Shown here one piece after another: positions 35,508-47,992 of a stretch of 64,000 nucleotides of DNA. Below the pieces are notes generated by a model. That model worked only from the letters and a program-made list of their open reading frames with translations, was not told the origin of the DNA and searched no databases. Location of the stretch: positions 1 through 64,000 of the forward strand of contig CAWGCJ010000004.1 of the NCBI GenBank assembly GCA_963821095.1, in the 5' to 3' direction. How positions within the stretch are numbered: position 1 is the stretch's first letter; every line of letters starts with the position of its first letter. Made by a program: the position numbers and the translations under genes. Origin of the DNA: CAVPHV01 sp963821095. Lineage in GTDB: Bacteria; Actinomycetota; Acidimicrobiia; Spongiisociales; UBA5794.

Positions 35508-36390
35508 TCAGTTACACGCCGGCAATCCCTCGGTCGGACCGATGATGTCGGTGTAGAGCCTCGTCAAGGGTGCCGTTGGAGATGTAGTACCCCAGCCAAC
35601 CGTTGATGTACTCGAGCCAAACGACATCGCCGCGTGGGACCGCCCAAGCTCCGTATTCCTGCGAGAACGGGTCGTCGGGGTTGAGGATCGACGTGTTCGG
35701 GTTCTCCGCTACGAACGGGATCGCCAGGTATTCCTCGACCACGATGGCGTCCGCCCGTCCCGAAGCGACCTCGAGGAACGCAGGCGCCTGCTCGAATTCA
35801 CCCAGATTCGCATCCGGGAACTCAGTCTCGATCAGATTGGCCGCAGTCGATCCGATGAGGGCCGTCATGGTCACATCCGGGCTGTTGAGTTGATCGAGGG
35901 ATGTGATTCCAGAGTCGTTGTTGGTGACGACCACTTGGCGGTACGGCACGTACGGGCAGCTGAACCACAACTGCTCGAGCCGTGCGGGACGCCCAACGAG
36001 GCCAACGGAGACCAGGTCGAACTGCCCGGCGAGGAGCCCAGGGATGAGCGCATCAAATTCGAGGTCTGATATCTCGAGTTCCACGCCGAGGTCCTCGGCC
36101 AGGAGTGTCACGAGTTCGACGTCGTAGCCGGCCGGCTGGTCGTTGGCGTCGCGATACATCTGCGGCTCGAACTGCAAGGTCATTCCAACCCGAAGTGTTC
36201 CCCGGTCCTTGATCTCGTCGAGCAGGTTCCCCGAAACCACGGCGTCGGCTGCCGTTGTCGAGTCGGACTGTGCCGGTGCCTGTGTGGTCTCATCTGATGC
36301 TGCCGCAGCGTCGTCATCGTCGCCCGAGCAAGCCGCTGCCAACATGGCAACGATCATGAGTAGGACGACCCACTTCCTGTGTTTCTTCAC
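35508..36390 (-). pseudogene. Amino-acid ABC transporter substrate-binding lipoprotein, C-terminal frameshift
   Basis: About 293 residues. The GTG at 36390 follows AAGGGAG; the signal MIVAMLAAACSG carries a lipobox, with Cys as the lipid anchor. The mature family-3 solute-binding domain shows RGTLRVGMTLQFEP, AGYDVELVTLLAEDLGVELE and FDALIPGLLAGQFDLVSVG. Near 35563 the frame slips: the read-through frame ends with a scrambled tail at 35512, whereas the next frame gives LYTDIIGPTEGLPACN and a stop at 35508, the usual family ending. It binds a polar amino acid outside the membrane for the importer at 36428-38112. Confidence 0.75.
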
Positions 36391-36427
36391 GGTTACGCGC
36401 TCCCTTTCCCTAACTATGCCCGGGCTT

Positions 36428-37324
36428 CTACAGCTCCAGGCCAGTGACTTCGGTTTCCTCCTCGAGGGCGACCTGTTCTTCCTCTTCCTCCTTCTGTTCT
36501 TCCTCTTCCTCGCCGATGGGGATCTCCAGCACCGGTTCGCCTTGCATGTCCGCTTCCACCCTTGCTTGGAGTGCCCGTAACCGGGTGGTCCGGCGAACGG
36601 CGAACGGCGACCAATTGCGGGCACTGGAGGTGAGGAGGTCGACCAACGCAAAACGCTTCTCGAGGTACTTGACGCCGAAGTAGACCAGCGTCGTGAGGGC
36701 GAGATAGATGAGGACGGTCGCCAGGTAGACCTCGAAGTATCGGAATGTCCTGTTCGCCAGCCTGTTGCTGACTCGAAGTAGCTCGGGAACCCCGATGAGG
36801 TAGACGAGCGAAGAGTCCTTGATCATGCCGATAAACATGTTGCCGGTCGCTGGGATCACGATCCGGGTGGCTTGGGGGAGGACCACCCGAACGAACGTCT
36901 GTACGCGACCCATCCCAACCGCGTGCGCTGCCTCGCGTTGGCCGTACGGAACCGCCTGGATTCCGCTGCGGAAGATCTCACCAAGCCAGGCCGAGTACTG
37001 AAGCGTCAACGCCAGGACGCCGGCCTGGATCGCCGTCATGTTCAGGCCGAACTGGATGGCAAGTCCGTAATACACGAAGAGGATGAACACGAGCAATGGG
37101 ATGGCGCGGAAAACGTTGACGTAGGCGGCGATCAGCGGCTGGATGATTCTCGACTTCGACATGCGAAGCAGCGCCACAACGAGTCCGAGGGCGACGGAAA
37201 GGGTGAACGAGACGATGCTGATGAGGATCGTGAGCCTGAGACCGTCGAGGAAGATCTCGCGGTTGTCCCAGATGAACCCCCAACGAAACTCGGCCTGAGC
37301 CACAACGGGAAGTAGCGAGCGCAT
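36428..37324 (-). CDS. Polar amino-acid ABC transporter permease
   Basis: A 298-residue HisM/GlnP-type permease with about five helices. The EAA loop is clear (GQREAAHAVGMGRVQTFVRV, then VLPQATRIVIPATGN). The last 65 residues are unusual: an Arg-rich stretch, then a run of Glu (EEEEEQKEEEEEQVALEEE) that would lie in the cytoplasm. Its start shares one base with the ATPase stop (TGATG). Only one permease gene exists, so it would act as a homodimer. Confidence 0.85.
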   Translation of the reverse strand: MRSLLPVVAQAEFRWGFIWDNREIFLDGLRLTILISIVSFTLSVALGLVVALLRMSKSRIIQPLIAAYVNVFRAIPLLVFILFVYYGLAIQFGLNMTAIQAGVLALTLQYSAWLGEIFRSGIQAVPYGQREAAHAVGMGRVQTFVRVVLPQATRIVIPATGNMFIGMIKDSSLVYLIGVPELLRVSNRLANRTFRYFEVYLATVLIYLALTTLVYFGVKYLEKRFALVDLLTSSARNWSPFAVRRTTRLRALQARVEADMQGEPVLEIPIGEEEEEQKEEEEEQVALEEETEVTGLEL

Positions 37325-38112
37325 CAGAGAATCGCCTCGATGAAGGCCCGAGTTCTTGGTTCCTGCGCGTCTGAGTAGATCTCGTGTCCTCCCTGCTCCA
37401 CGATCATCCCGTCGTCCATGAAGATATTCAGGTCTCCGGCCTCTCGGGCGAAGCCCATCTCATGGGTTACGACGACCATGGTCATTCCGGACTCGGCGAG
37501 CGTTCGCATGGCTGCAAGAACCTCCCCGACAAGCTCCGGATCCAGCGCCGAGGTCGGCTCGTCGAACAACATCACCTTGGGCTCCATCACAAGCGATCGA
37601 GCGATGGCGACCCGCTGCTGTTGCCCGCCAGACAACTGAACGGGGTACGCCCCGATCTTGTCGAGCAACCCCACCCGTTTGAGCTGGACGGCCGCCTTGT
37701 AGTCAGCTTCTGGGCGGGAGACCCGCTTCACGCGGCGCAACGCAAGGGCAACGTTTTCGAGCACCGTGATGTGGGGGAACAAATTGAATTGCTGGAACAC
37801 CATGCCGATCTGTTCGCGTAACACCCGCGGCTTCCCGCGCGGCAGCTTCTGTCCGTCGAGCCCCGGTCCGTATTCCTTGCCTTCGAACCACACGGACCCG
37901 GACTCGGGTTTCTCGAGGAGATTGGTCGTGCGCAACAGCGTCGATTTTCCGGAGCCGGAGGGACCGAAGATGACGATGTGCTGGCCCTTGTCGACCGTCA
38001 GGTCGACTCCTTTGAGGACGTGGTTGTTGCCGAACGACTTGTGAATGCTGCGGAGACGAACAACGGGTTCGGACTTTCCCGGCGGGCTGGTGTTGTTCGA
38101 ATCCACGCTCAT
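37324..38112 (-). CDS. Polar amino-acid ABC transporter ATPase (GlnQ-like)
   Basis: A 262-residue ATPase. Walker A GPSGSGKST, the signature LSGGQQQRVAIA, Walker B VMLFDEPTSALDPE and the switch VVTHE are intact. Close similarity to GlnQ/HisP is shown by FNLFPHITVLENVALA. It energises import with the permease and binding protein downstream. The start overlaps the 85-residue gene's stop by 4 nt. Confidence 0.9.
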   Translation of the reverse strand: MSVDSNNTSPPGKSEPVVRLRSIHKSFGNNHVLKGVDLTVDKGQHIVIFGPSGSGKSTLLRTTNLLEKPESGSVWFEGKEYGPGLDGQKLPRGKPRVLREQIGMVFQQFNLFPHITVLENVALALRRVKRVSRPEADYKAAVQLKRVGLLDKIGAYPVQLSGGQQQRVAIARSLVMEPKVMLFDEPTSALDPELVGEVLAAMRTLAESGMTMVVVTHEMGFAREAGDLNIFMDDGMIVEQGGHEIYSDAQEPRTRAFIEAIL

Positions 38113-38366
38113 GCGTCGAGGTCCGTCGGTCGAGAGGCGACATCGTGTCCGTGGCGTTGCAGGAGATCAACAATGGCGTCCTCGGCGAACCGAAGCCCGT
38201 CGTGAACACCGAGGCGGTAGGGCGACGCTCCTTTGGCGGTGTTGTAGTCGAGTTCCTGTCTCACCCGCTCGAGCACGTTTGTGAGGCCGTCGGCGACCTC
38301 GGTTCCCGCATCCGCAACTCTTTGGAGTTGATCGACATCCAGGGAGTTGCCGGGGGGCTGGGTCAT
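38109..38366 (-). CDS. Small conserved-looking protein of unknown function
   Basis: An 85-residue, mostly helical soluble protein (DQLQRVADAGTEVADGLTNV, then RFAEDAIVDLLQRHG). I do not recognise a family. It overlaps the glutaredoxin stop upstream and the ATPase start downstream by 4 nt each, so it is a real, coupled operon gene. The Grx-ORF85-ABC order suggests a regulatory or assembly role, but nothing shows it. Confidence 0.6.
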   Translation of the reverse strand: MTQPPGNSLDVDQLQRVADAGTEVADGLTNVLERVRQELDYNTAKGASPYRLGVHDGLRFAEDAIVDLLQRHGHDVASRPTDLDA

Positions 38367-38638
38367 GAGCCCTGCTTCGCGGCGTGGTAGTCCTGAGCGA
38401 GGTCGGCGAGCCCTTCGGGGTCGAAGCCGATCACCCGTCGGTCACCAAAGACCGTAACGGGAACGATCGAGTTCCCGGTGAGGGCGAGCAACTCCCGGTG
38501 TGCCTGGTCGCTCTGGCGAATGTTGCGGTCGTCGAACTCGACGGACTGCGCCTGCAAGTAGTCCCGCACGCGACAACACTCCTGTCAAGTGGGGGTGCGA
38601 GCCTCGGTATTGAGGCTGTACAGGATCGGCCAATCCAA
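38363..38638 (-). CDS. Glutaredoxin-like protein with in-frame TGA at the first CxxC cysteine (possible selenoprotein)
   Basis: From the TTG at 38638, which has GGGAGG 5 nt upstream, the frame reads LDWPILYSLNTEARTPT, then TGA (38587-38585), then QECCRVRDYLQAQSVEFDD, to a stop at 38363. With the TGA read through, the 91 codons give a normal glutaredoxin: beta strand, (U/C)xxC active site, the cis-Pro region SIVPVTVFGD and GFDPEGL. The TGA stands exactly where the redox Cys belongs. The frame is open and in register on both sides, so no indel explains it. It is either a selenocysteine codon, a point mutation, or a base error. A hairpin follows the TGA. Without it, only a GTG-initiated, active-site-less 68-residue product is possible. 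Confidence 0.6.
38549..38572 (-). promoter_or_regulatory. SECIS-like hairpin downstream of the TGA
   Basis: Counting from the base after TGA, nucleotides 13-19 (CGCGTGC) pair with 30-36 (GCAGGCG) with one G-G mismatch. The 10-nt loop GGGACTACTT starts with G, and its first base is 20 nt from the TGA. Bacterial SECIS elements need an apical loop beginning with G about 16-37 nt after UGA, so this fits in form. Hairpins of this size occur by chance in GC-rich DNA, so it is supportive only. Confidence 0.4.
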
Positions 38639-38852
38639 CGTGCCCTCCCTTGGATCCGCTCAGATGTCGCCGGGTACTATAGCGTACTGACCCCCGAGCC
38701 GCCGGGTAGGGTCACCGGCCCGGCATCGAGATGATGTCCGATTGCCCCTCCTCAGGGCCGGTTCTCCCCAGCTAGGCAAGCCGACCACGCACTCTGTAGG
38801 AACCCTCAGTCGGTAGGTTGGGAAAGATCGACTCAGATCCGGAGGACACCCA

Positions 38853-39404
38853 ATGAAGACCGCTCTTGTGGTCCTGGACATGCTCAACGACTTCGTTGAT
38901 GGCACCCTCGCCAATGATGCGGCCAAGCCGATCATCGGTCAGATCGATCAATTGGCCGCTGCGGCGCGGGAGCGTGACGACTGGATGGTCGTCTACGCCA
39001 ACGACGCTCATCAGCCCAACGACGTCGAATTTGCCGTCTTCGGTGAGCACGCTTTGGCGGGTTCGACGGGGGCCGAGGTTGTTGCCGAGTTGACCCCCCG
39101 AGCGGGTGACATCGTCGTCCCCAAGCGCTACTACTCGGCGTTCACCGACACCGACCTCGACTCGACGTGCCGGGTGCACAACATCGGCAAGATGGTCATC
39201 GTCGGCCAGCACACCAACTGCTGCTGTCGCCACACCACCTACGATGCCTTCCTCCGAGGCATCGAAGTTGCCGTGGTTTCCGATGCCACCTGCGTGTTCG
39301 CCCCCATGGTCGGCGACGCCTACGACCAGGTCCAGAGCGAATCTCTGGACTACCTGTCGACTTTCTACAACTCGGTAGTCCTTGAGACCGCCGAGCTCCT
39401 CTGA
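38853..39404 (+). CDS. Isochorismatase-family cysteine hydrolase
   Basis: A 183-residue protein. The catalytic triad is visible: Asp in VVLDMLNDF, Lys in VVPKRYYSAF and Cys in HTNCCCRHT, which has three Cys in a row. Family members hydrolyse nicotinamide, isochorismate or carbamoyl compounds. The ATG at 38853 is preceded by GGAGGACACCCA. It is divergent from the glutaredoxin operon and monocistronic. Substrate unknown. Confidence 0.8.
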   Translation: MKTALVVLDMLNDFVDGTLANDAAKPIIGQIDQLAAAARERDDWMVVYANDAHQPNDVEFAVFGEHALAGSTGAEVVAELTPRAGDIVVPKRYYSAFTDTDLDSTCRVHNIGKMVIVGQHTNCCCRHTTYDAFLRGIEVAVVSDATCVFAPMVGDAYDQVQSESLDYLSTFYNSVVLETAELL

Positions 39405-39466
39405 GGGGTCGTTCGGGGTCCAGGCAAGTTCTGGACGGAGGCTCAAGGAAGTCGGGTCATCGCCCG

Positions 39467-40753
39467 ATGGTTGGGGGGAAGGTGCAATGCCCAATGACGC
39501 TCAGTGACGCTCCCCATAAGGCTCAGGACGAAGCGGCCGGTTCTGACGCGAGCCCGGCCGATGATCACTACCTGAAACAAGAGCTGTACGACCTCGTGCA
39601 GTCTGATCCTGCGATCTTCGATTTCATCCAGTCGGGTTCGCTCGATGGTCTTTGGTACTGGGATCTGACCGAGCCCGAGATCGAGTGGATGAGCCCAAGA
39701 TTCTGGGAGGTTCTCGGGTTTGATCCCGGCACCAAGACTCACCAGATCGCAGAGTGGCAGGACCTGATCTTCGAAGAGGACCTGCAGAATGCTTCTGAGA
39801 ATTTTGAACGGCACTGCGCCGACCCCAGTCATCCCTACGACCAGACGGTTCGCTACCGACATCGCGACGGGCACACCGTTTGGGTGCGCTGCCGCGGCAT
39901 CGCGATTCGGGATGAGAACGGAGAGCCGATCAGGCTCCTCGGAGTGCACACGGATCTGACCAGATGCATGACCTCACAGTCGGATCTCGCAACGCAGACT
40001 GAGGAACTCCGCCAGAAGGCTGCGGAGCTGGAGCGGGTCAATAAGCAACTGCGGGAGACCCGCCGGCTGCTCGAGGAGGAGCTGGAGTCCCGTGGTAGGC
40101 AAGTCGCCTCGCTTTCGCACGAGCTGCGCAACCCGCTATCGGCCCTACTCGGCTTCGCTGAGATGCTGACCGACGACGGAATCGAATTGGACGAAGAAGA
40201 GCGCAACGAGATGATCCAGACGATCTCGCAAGAGGGCCAGGATGTTTTGCATCTCGTAGAGGACCTGCTCGCCACAGCCCGGGCCGATGTGGGCGAGCTG
40301 GCGGTCACTTCGGTGTCGGTCAACCTGCGGGCGCAGGCCGCCCAGGTGCTCGAGAGCTTGGATCCCCAGTCGGTGAGCGGCATCTCGTTGCGGGGCGATT
40401 CGGTGCGAGCCATAGGAGACCCGACTCGGGTCCGCCAGATTCTGCGCAACCTGGTCTCGAATGCGTTGCGGTACGGCGGAGATGACGTCGAGATCGTTGT
40501 TGCCACCGAGGGCAACGCTGCGCTCGTGACGGTGTCGGACAATGGGTCGGCCATTCCGCCCGATGATGTTGAACGCATCTTCGAGCCCTACCAACGTGCG
40601 GCAAACGCCCAGGTGATGGCGGCATCGGTTGGTCTCGGGCTGTCGGTCTCCCGCCAGCTCGCCCGCCTGATGGGTGGCAGCCTCGTCTACCGCCACCACC
40701 ACGGCCGCAGCAGTTTCCGCCTCGCCCTCCCCATGAGGGCAAGCGACGGATAA
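39467..40753 (+). CDS. PAS-domain sensor histidine kinase
   Basis: A 428-residue soluble kinase. A PAS/PAC domain (about residues 45-175; LDGLWYWDLTEPEIEWMSPR and YDQTVRYRHRDGHTVWVRCR) is followed by a coiled coil (180-215). The DHp helix has the phospho-acceptor SHELRNPLSALLGF, and the ATPase domain has NLVSNALRYG (N box), VSDNGSAIP and GLGLSVSRQLA. There is no transmembrane segment, so it senses a cytoplasmic signal. ATG 39467 or 39494 could be the start. No response regulator is adjacent. Confidence 0.85.
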   Translation: MVGGKVQCPMTLSDAPHKAQDEAAGSDASPADDHYLKQELYDLVQSDPAIFDFIQSGSLDGLWYWDLTEPEIEWMSPRFWEVLGFDPGTKTHQIAEWQDLIFEEDLQNASENFERHCADPSHPYDQTVRYRHRDGHTVWVRCRGIAIRDENGEPIRLLGVHTDLTRCMTSQSDLATQTEELRQKAAELERVNKQLRETRRLLEEELESRGRQVASLSHELRNPLSALLGFAEMLTDDGIELDEEERNEMIQTISQEGQDVLHLVEDLLATARADVGELAVTSVSVNLRAQAAQVLESLDPQSVSGISLRGDSVRAIGDPTRVRQILRNLVSNALRYGGDDVEIVVATEGNAALVTVSDNGSAIPPDDVERIFEPYQRAANAQVMAASVGLGLSVSRQLARLMGGSLVYRHHHGRSSFRLALPMRASDG

Positions 40754-40921
40754 CGCGCATCCCAGGATGTGGTGGCCAAGAAGATGCCCCTTGAGTGTGG
40801 GCAGACGATCGGTACGCTTCCTTCAGTCGGCACGCGGCGCGTCGGACAGAACAACCGACGCGAACCAGAATCGCCGCGGCGCCGTATTGGCTCTCGAAAC
40901 GCTCTAGTGAAGGGGACTCCC

Positions 40922-41862
40922 ATGAAGCGAATCGCAATCACCCTTGTCAGTCTTGCGCTCCTCGTTGGTGCTGCCGCACCTGCGGTGGCCAAGCGGGCAT
41001 TTCCGGACGTGATCCAACTTCCTACGGCTTTCGAGGCCGAAGGCATCGCGATCGGGAGGCACCACACGTTCTATGCCGGTTCGCTCGCAGACGGCACGAT
41101 CGTCTCCGGTGACCTCAGGACTGGAGAAACCGAGGTGCTGGTTCCGGGAGCGCCGGGCCGCCTGTCCGTCGGTATGAGCGTTGATCGCCGCAGCGGCTAT
41201 CTCTTCGTTGCCGGTGGTCTCAACGCCGTGGGCCGCGTCTACGACACGGCCTCCGGGTCGCTGGTCGCCGAATACACCATGTCGAGCGGCGGCGAATTCG
41301 GCGACTTCATCAATGACGTGATCGTGACCCGCAAGGCCGCCTACTTCACCAACTCGTTTGCGTCGGAGATCTACCGGGTGCCGCTGGGTCCGGGGCGGCG
41401 CGGTGGACGCAGCTGCGGCCGCCGACGTCATCCCGCTTGCCGGCGACTGGACGCAGCTTCCCGGCCCATTCGTGTTCAACGCCAACGGCATCGAGGCATC
41501 TCGAAACGGTAAGACCTTGATCATCGTCAACAGTGCAACGGCAGAGTTGTACACGGTTGACCCGGCTGATGGGATCGCGGCGCAGATCGATCTTGGTGGC
41601 GCAAACGTTCCCGTTTGGGGACGGGCTCGTCCTGTCCGGCAAGACCTTGTATGTCGTGCAGAACCAGTTGAACCAGATTGGCGTCGTTTCGCTCAGCCGC
41701 GACCTGGCGTCCGGCGACATCGGGGACCCGATCACAAGTTCGGCATTCGACGTCCCGACGACGGCGGCAGCGTTCGGTAGTTCGCTATACGCCGTGAACG
41801 CCAAGTTCGGAACGCCCCCCGAGGGCACTCCGTACGAGGTAGTGCGGGTGTCCCGCAAGTAG
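40922..41862 (+). pseudogene. Secreted beta-propeller-like protein, two frameshifts
   Basis: The start MKRIAITLVSLALLVGAAAP with cleavage after AVA is a signal peptide; GAAGGGG lies upstream. Joined frames give about 312 residues with repeating propeller-type strands: FEAEGIAIGRHHTFYAGSLA, GYLFVAGGLNAVGRVYD, FVFNANGIEASRNGKTLIIV and LYVVQNQLNQIGVVSL. This resembles SMP-30/NHL-like superoxide-independent propellers, with no catalytic motif confirmed. Breaks are near 41398 (GGCGG repeat) and 41615. It is an exported protein of unknown function and probably intact in vivo. Confidence 0.6.
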
Positions 41863-41898
41863 CGATCGAGGCACCGCGCCTCGCTCGGCAGTTCCGTC

Positions 41899-41968
41899 GT
41901 GCCCTCTCCCAGCTTGCTGGGGGAGGTGGGCCGGCGCCGCTTTGGGCGCCGGGTCGGAGGGGGCCGCG
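41899..41968 (+). repeat. REP-like palindromic repeat, copy A
   Basis: GTGCCCTCTCCC, a hairpin with TGGGGGAGGTG, and GGCGCCGGGTCGGAGGGGGC (41945-41964) make the same unit as at 56792. Outer ends GCCCTC and GAGGGGGC also pair. It lies just downstream of the propeller gene and may act as a terminator. Confidence 0.7.
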
Positions 41969-42043
41969 GCAGCCGTTGTCGCGGTCTCGCCGCACCCGTC
42001 CCGAACCTGCGTTTTGCGGTTCGGCAGCGACCCGCAAACGCCC

Positions 42044-42218
42044 TCAGCCCTCCTGGTGCGCCGCAGGCCGCCCGGCCGGACGATGGCGCCGGGCGGCGCG
42101 GGCCGGCGCGGGGTTCGCTGGCTCGTGTTGCGGTTCCGGTCATGACCTCCGCCACTTCCGGCTCGGGTGCCGGCAGCGGCTCGACGTTGATCACCCGTTG
42201 CTGTTTGCCGATGTCCAT
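42044..42218 (-). pseudogene. Small Pro/Glu-rich protein, one frameshift
   Basis: ATG 42218 has CGGAGGAAAC upstream at good spacing. It reads MDIGKQQRVINVEPLPAPEP, then EVAEV; after a slip near 42145 the next frame reads EPQHEPANPAPARAARRHRP and ends at TGA 42044. Small proteins beginning MDIG-x-PxRV-x-x-x-EP occur beside coiled-coil genes in actinobacteria, as here. Without the slip, the frame would run on into the REP element and the convergent gene, which is unlikely. Function unknown. Confidence 0.45.
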
Positions 42219-43214
42219 GGTTGTTTCCTCCGTGCGTGGTAGTCCAGATAGTCCGTGATGGCTCGCCGTGTCGTGTCGACCTTCTTTGGCTGGGGGAGCG
42301 GTTGGATGCCGAGGTCTGCCGCTGTCCGATAGGACCCAAACAGCTCGCCGAGTTGCGCCGGGTCGTCGGTCATCCACAGGGTGCCGCCGCTCGTAGATGG
42401 CGATGGCGAGGACCGAGGCACGTTCGGCTCGATATCCACGCTCGTGCTCGACGACGGTGCCTTCCAGCCCCACCAGCCCTATGGCGAATGAGCTGTTGCG
42501 GCGGATGGCCTTGCCCGCCAGCAGCGGCCGTGGGGACTTGGCGGCGTAGATGCCGCACCCGAACGCCACGTCGGCGCAGCGGCCATCGGTGTGCGGCAGG
42601 GGCCCCGGCGCTGAGCATCTGGCGACCTTGTGGGGCGCATCCCACACCTGCCAGTGCCCACAGAAGCGGTTGGCCGCGATGGTCCAGATCCGGTAGCCGA
42701 GCACCGCGGTCGGCGACCACATGGCGGTCGATTCCGTGGTCTTGGCCTCGGCCTGGCGCCGCAGGCGCTGCCGGCGGGCTATGTCGTCGGCCTTGGCGAG
42801 CATGCCTTGAGCAGCCGAACGAATTCTGTTTGGGCCGCGGCCACCTCGGCTTCCAGCACCGCGATCCGTGTGTCGAACTGGTCGAGTTCCTCGGCGAGGG
42901 CCTCCGCTTTGGCTCGCTCGTCGGCGAGGCGGCGCCGGAACCGTTGGCCGCGTTGGGGCATTTCGTCGAGGTCGGGCGACCCACCGGCGAGAACGAGCGC
43001 CTGTTCATAGCCGTTGGCTGCGGCGAGCGCCCAGCGGAGTTCGCCACCGACGAGGGTGCGTTGCTTGGAGACAAACCGCAGCGTCGACGCTGTTCGAGTC
43101 GATGGTGGACTGCAATGCGTGCGCCTCGGGCGGAACGGTTCCGAAGCGGTGTTGATGCAGCGTGGTCCGCAGCTGCTGGATGTTCTCGCCTTGCGACTTG
43201 TCGGTGGTGCTCAT
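42191..43214 (-). pseudogene. Coiled-coil protein with GYRIW/CGIYA domain, several frameshifts
   Basis: ATG 43214 with AGGGG upstream opens MSTTDKSQGENIQQLRTTLH. Later frames give a coiled coil (FRRRLADERAKAEALAEELD and on to VLEAEVAAAQTEF). Next comes a domain with LGYRIWTIAANRFCGHWQVW, a Cys, PHTDGRC and FGCGIYAAKSP, then an acidic tail ending near 42191. The Trp-Trp...Cys...PH...CxCGIY pattern recurs in actinobacterial proteins of unknown function. At least three indels separate these pieces, so exact boundaries are uncertain. Its end overlaps the small gene at 42218. Confidence 0.45.
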
Positions 43215-43392
43215 CCGGTTTCCCCTACGAGATCCTCGAACATAGGACATCGAACGTGTGTTCGCAACAACGCGAAATCTGAGCCAAATCAGCGATCGTG
43301 GACGCCATTTCAGGCTCCCCGGGACGGTTCTACGCCCGCGAGCGCTGAACCGGAATACGTATGGATTCACCGTGAATAAAGTGACGCATGCA

Positions 43393-47991
<4,599 letters not shown>

Positions 47992-47992
<1 letters not shown>

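Noticed and set aside
38500..38569. GTG start giving a 68-residue glutaredoxin-like protein
   Set aside because: It would remove the first strand and the active-site CxxC, has no ribosome-binding site, and leaves a 23-codon homologous lead with a strong GGGAGG unexplained.
42370..43074. Long minus-strand open frame of 234 codons
   Set aside because: Composition is Arg/Pro/Ala-rich with no family-like blocks. It overlaps the coiled-coil gene, whose sequence in other frames is clearly protein-like; I take it as a GC-rich shadow frame.
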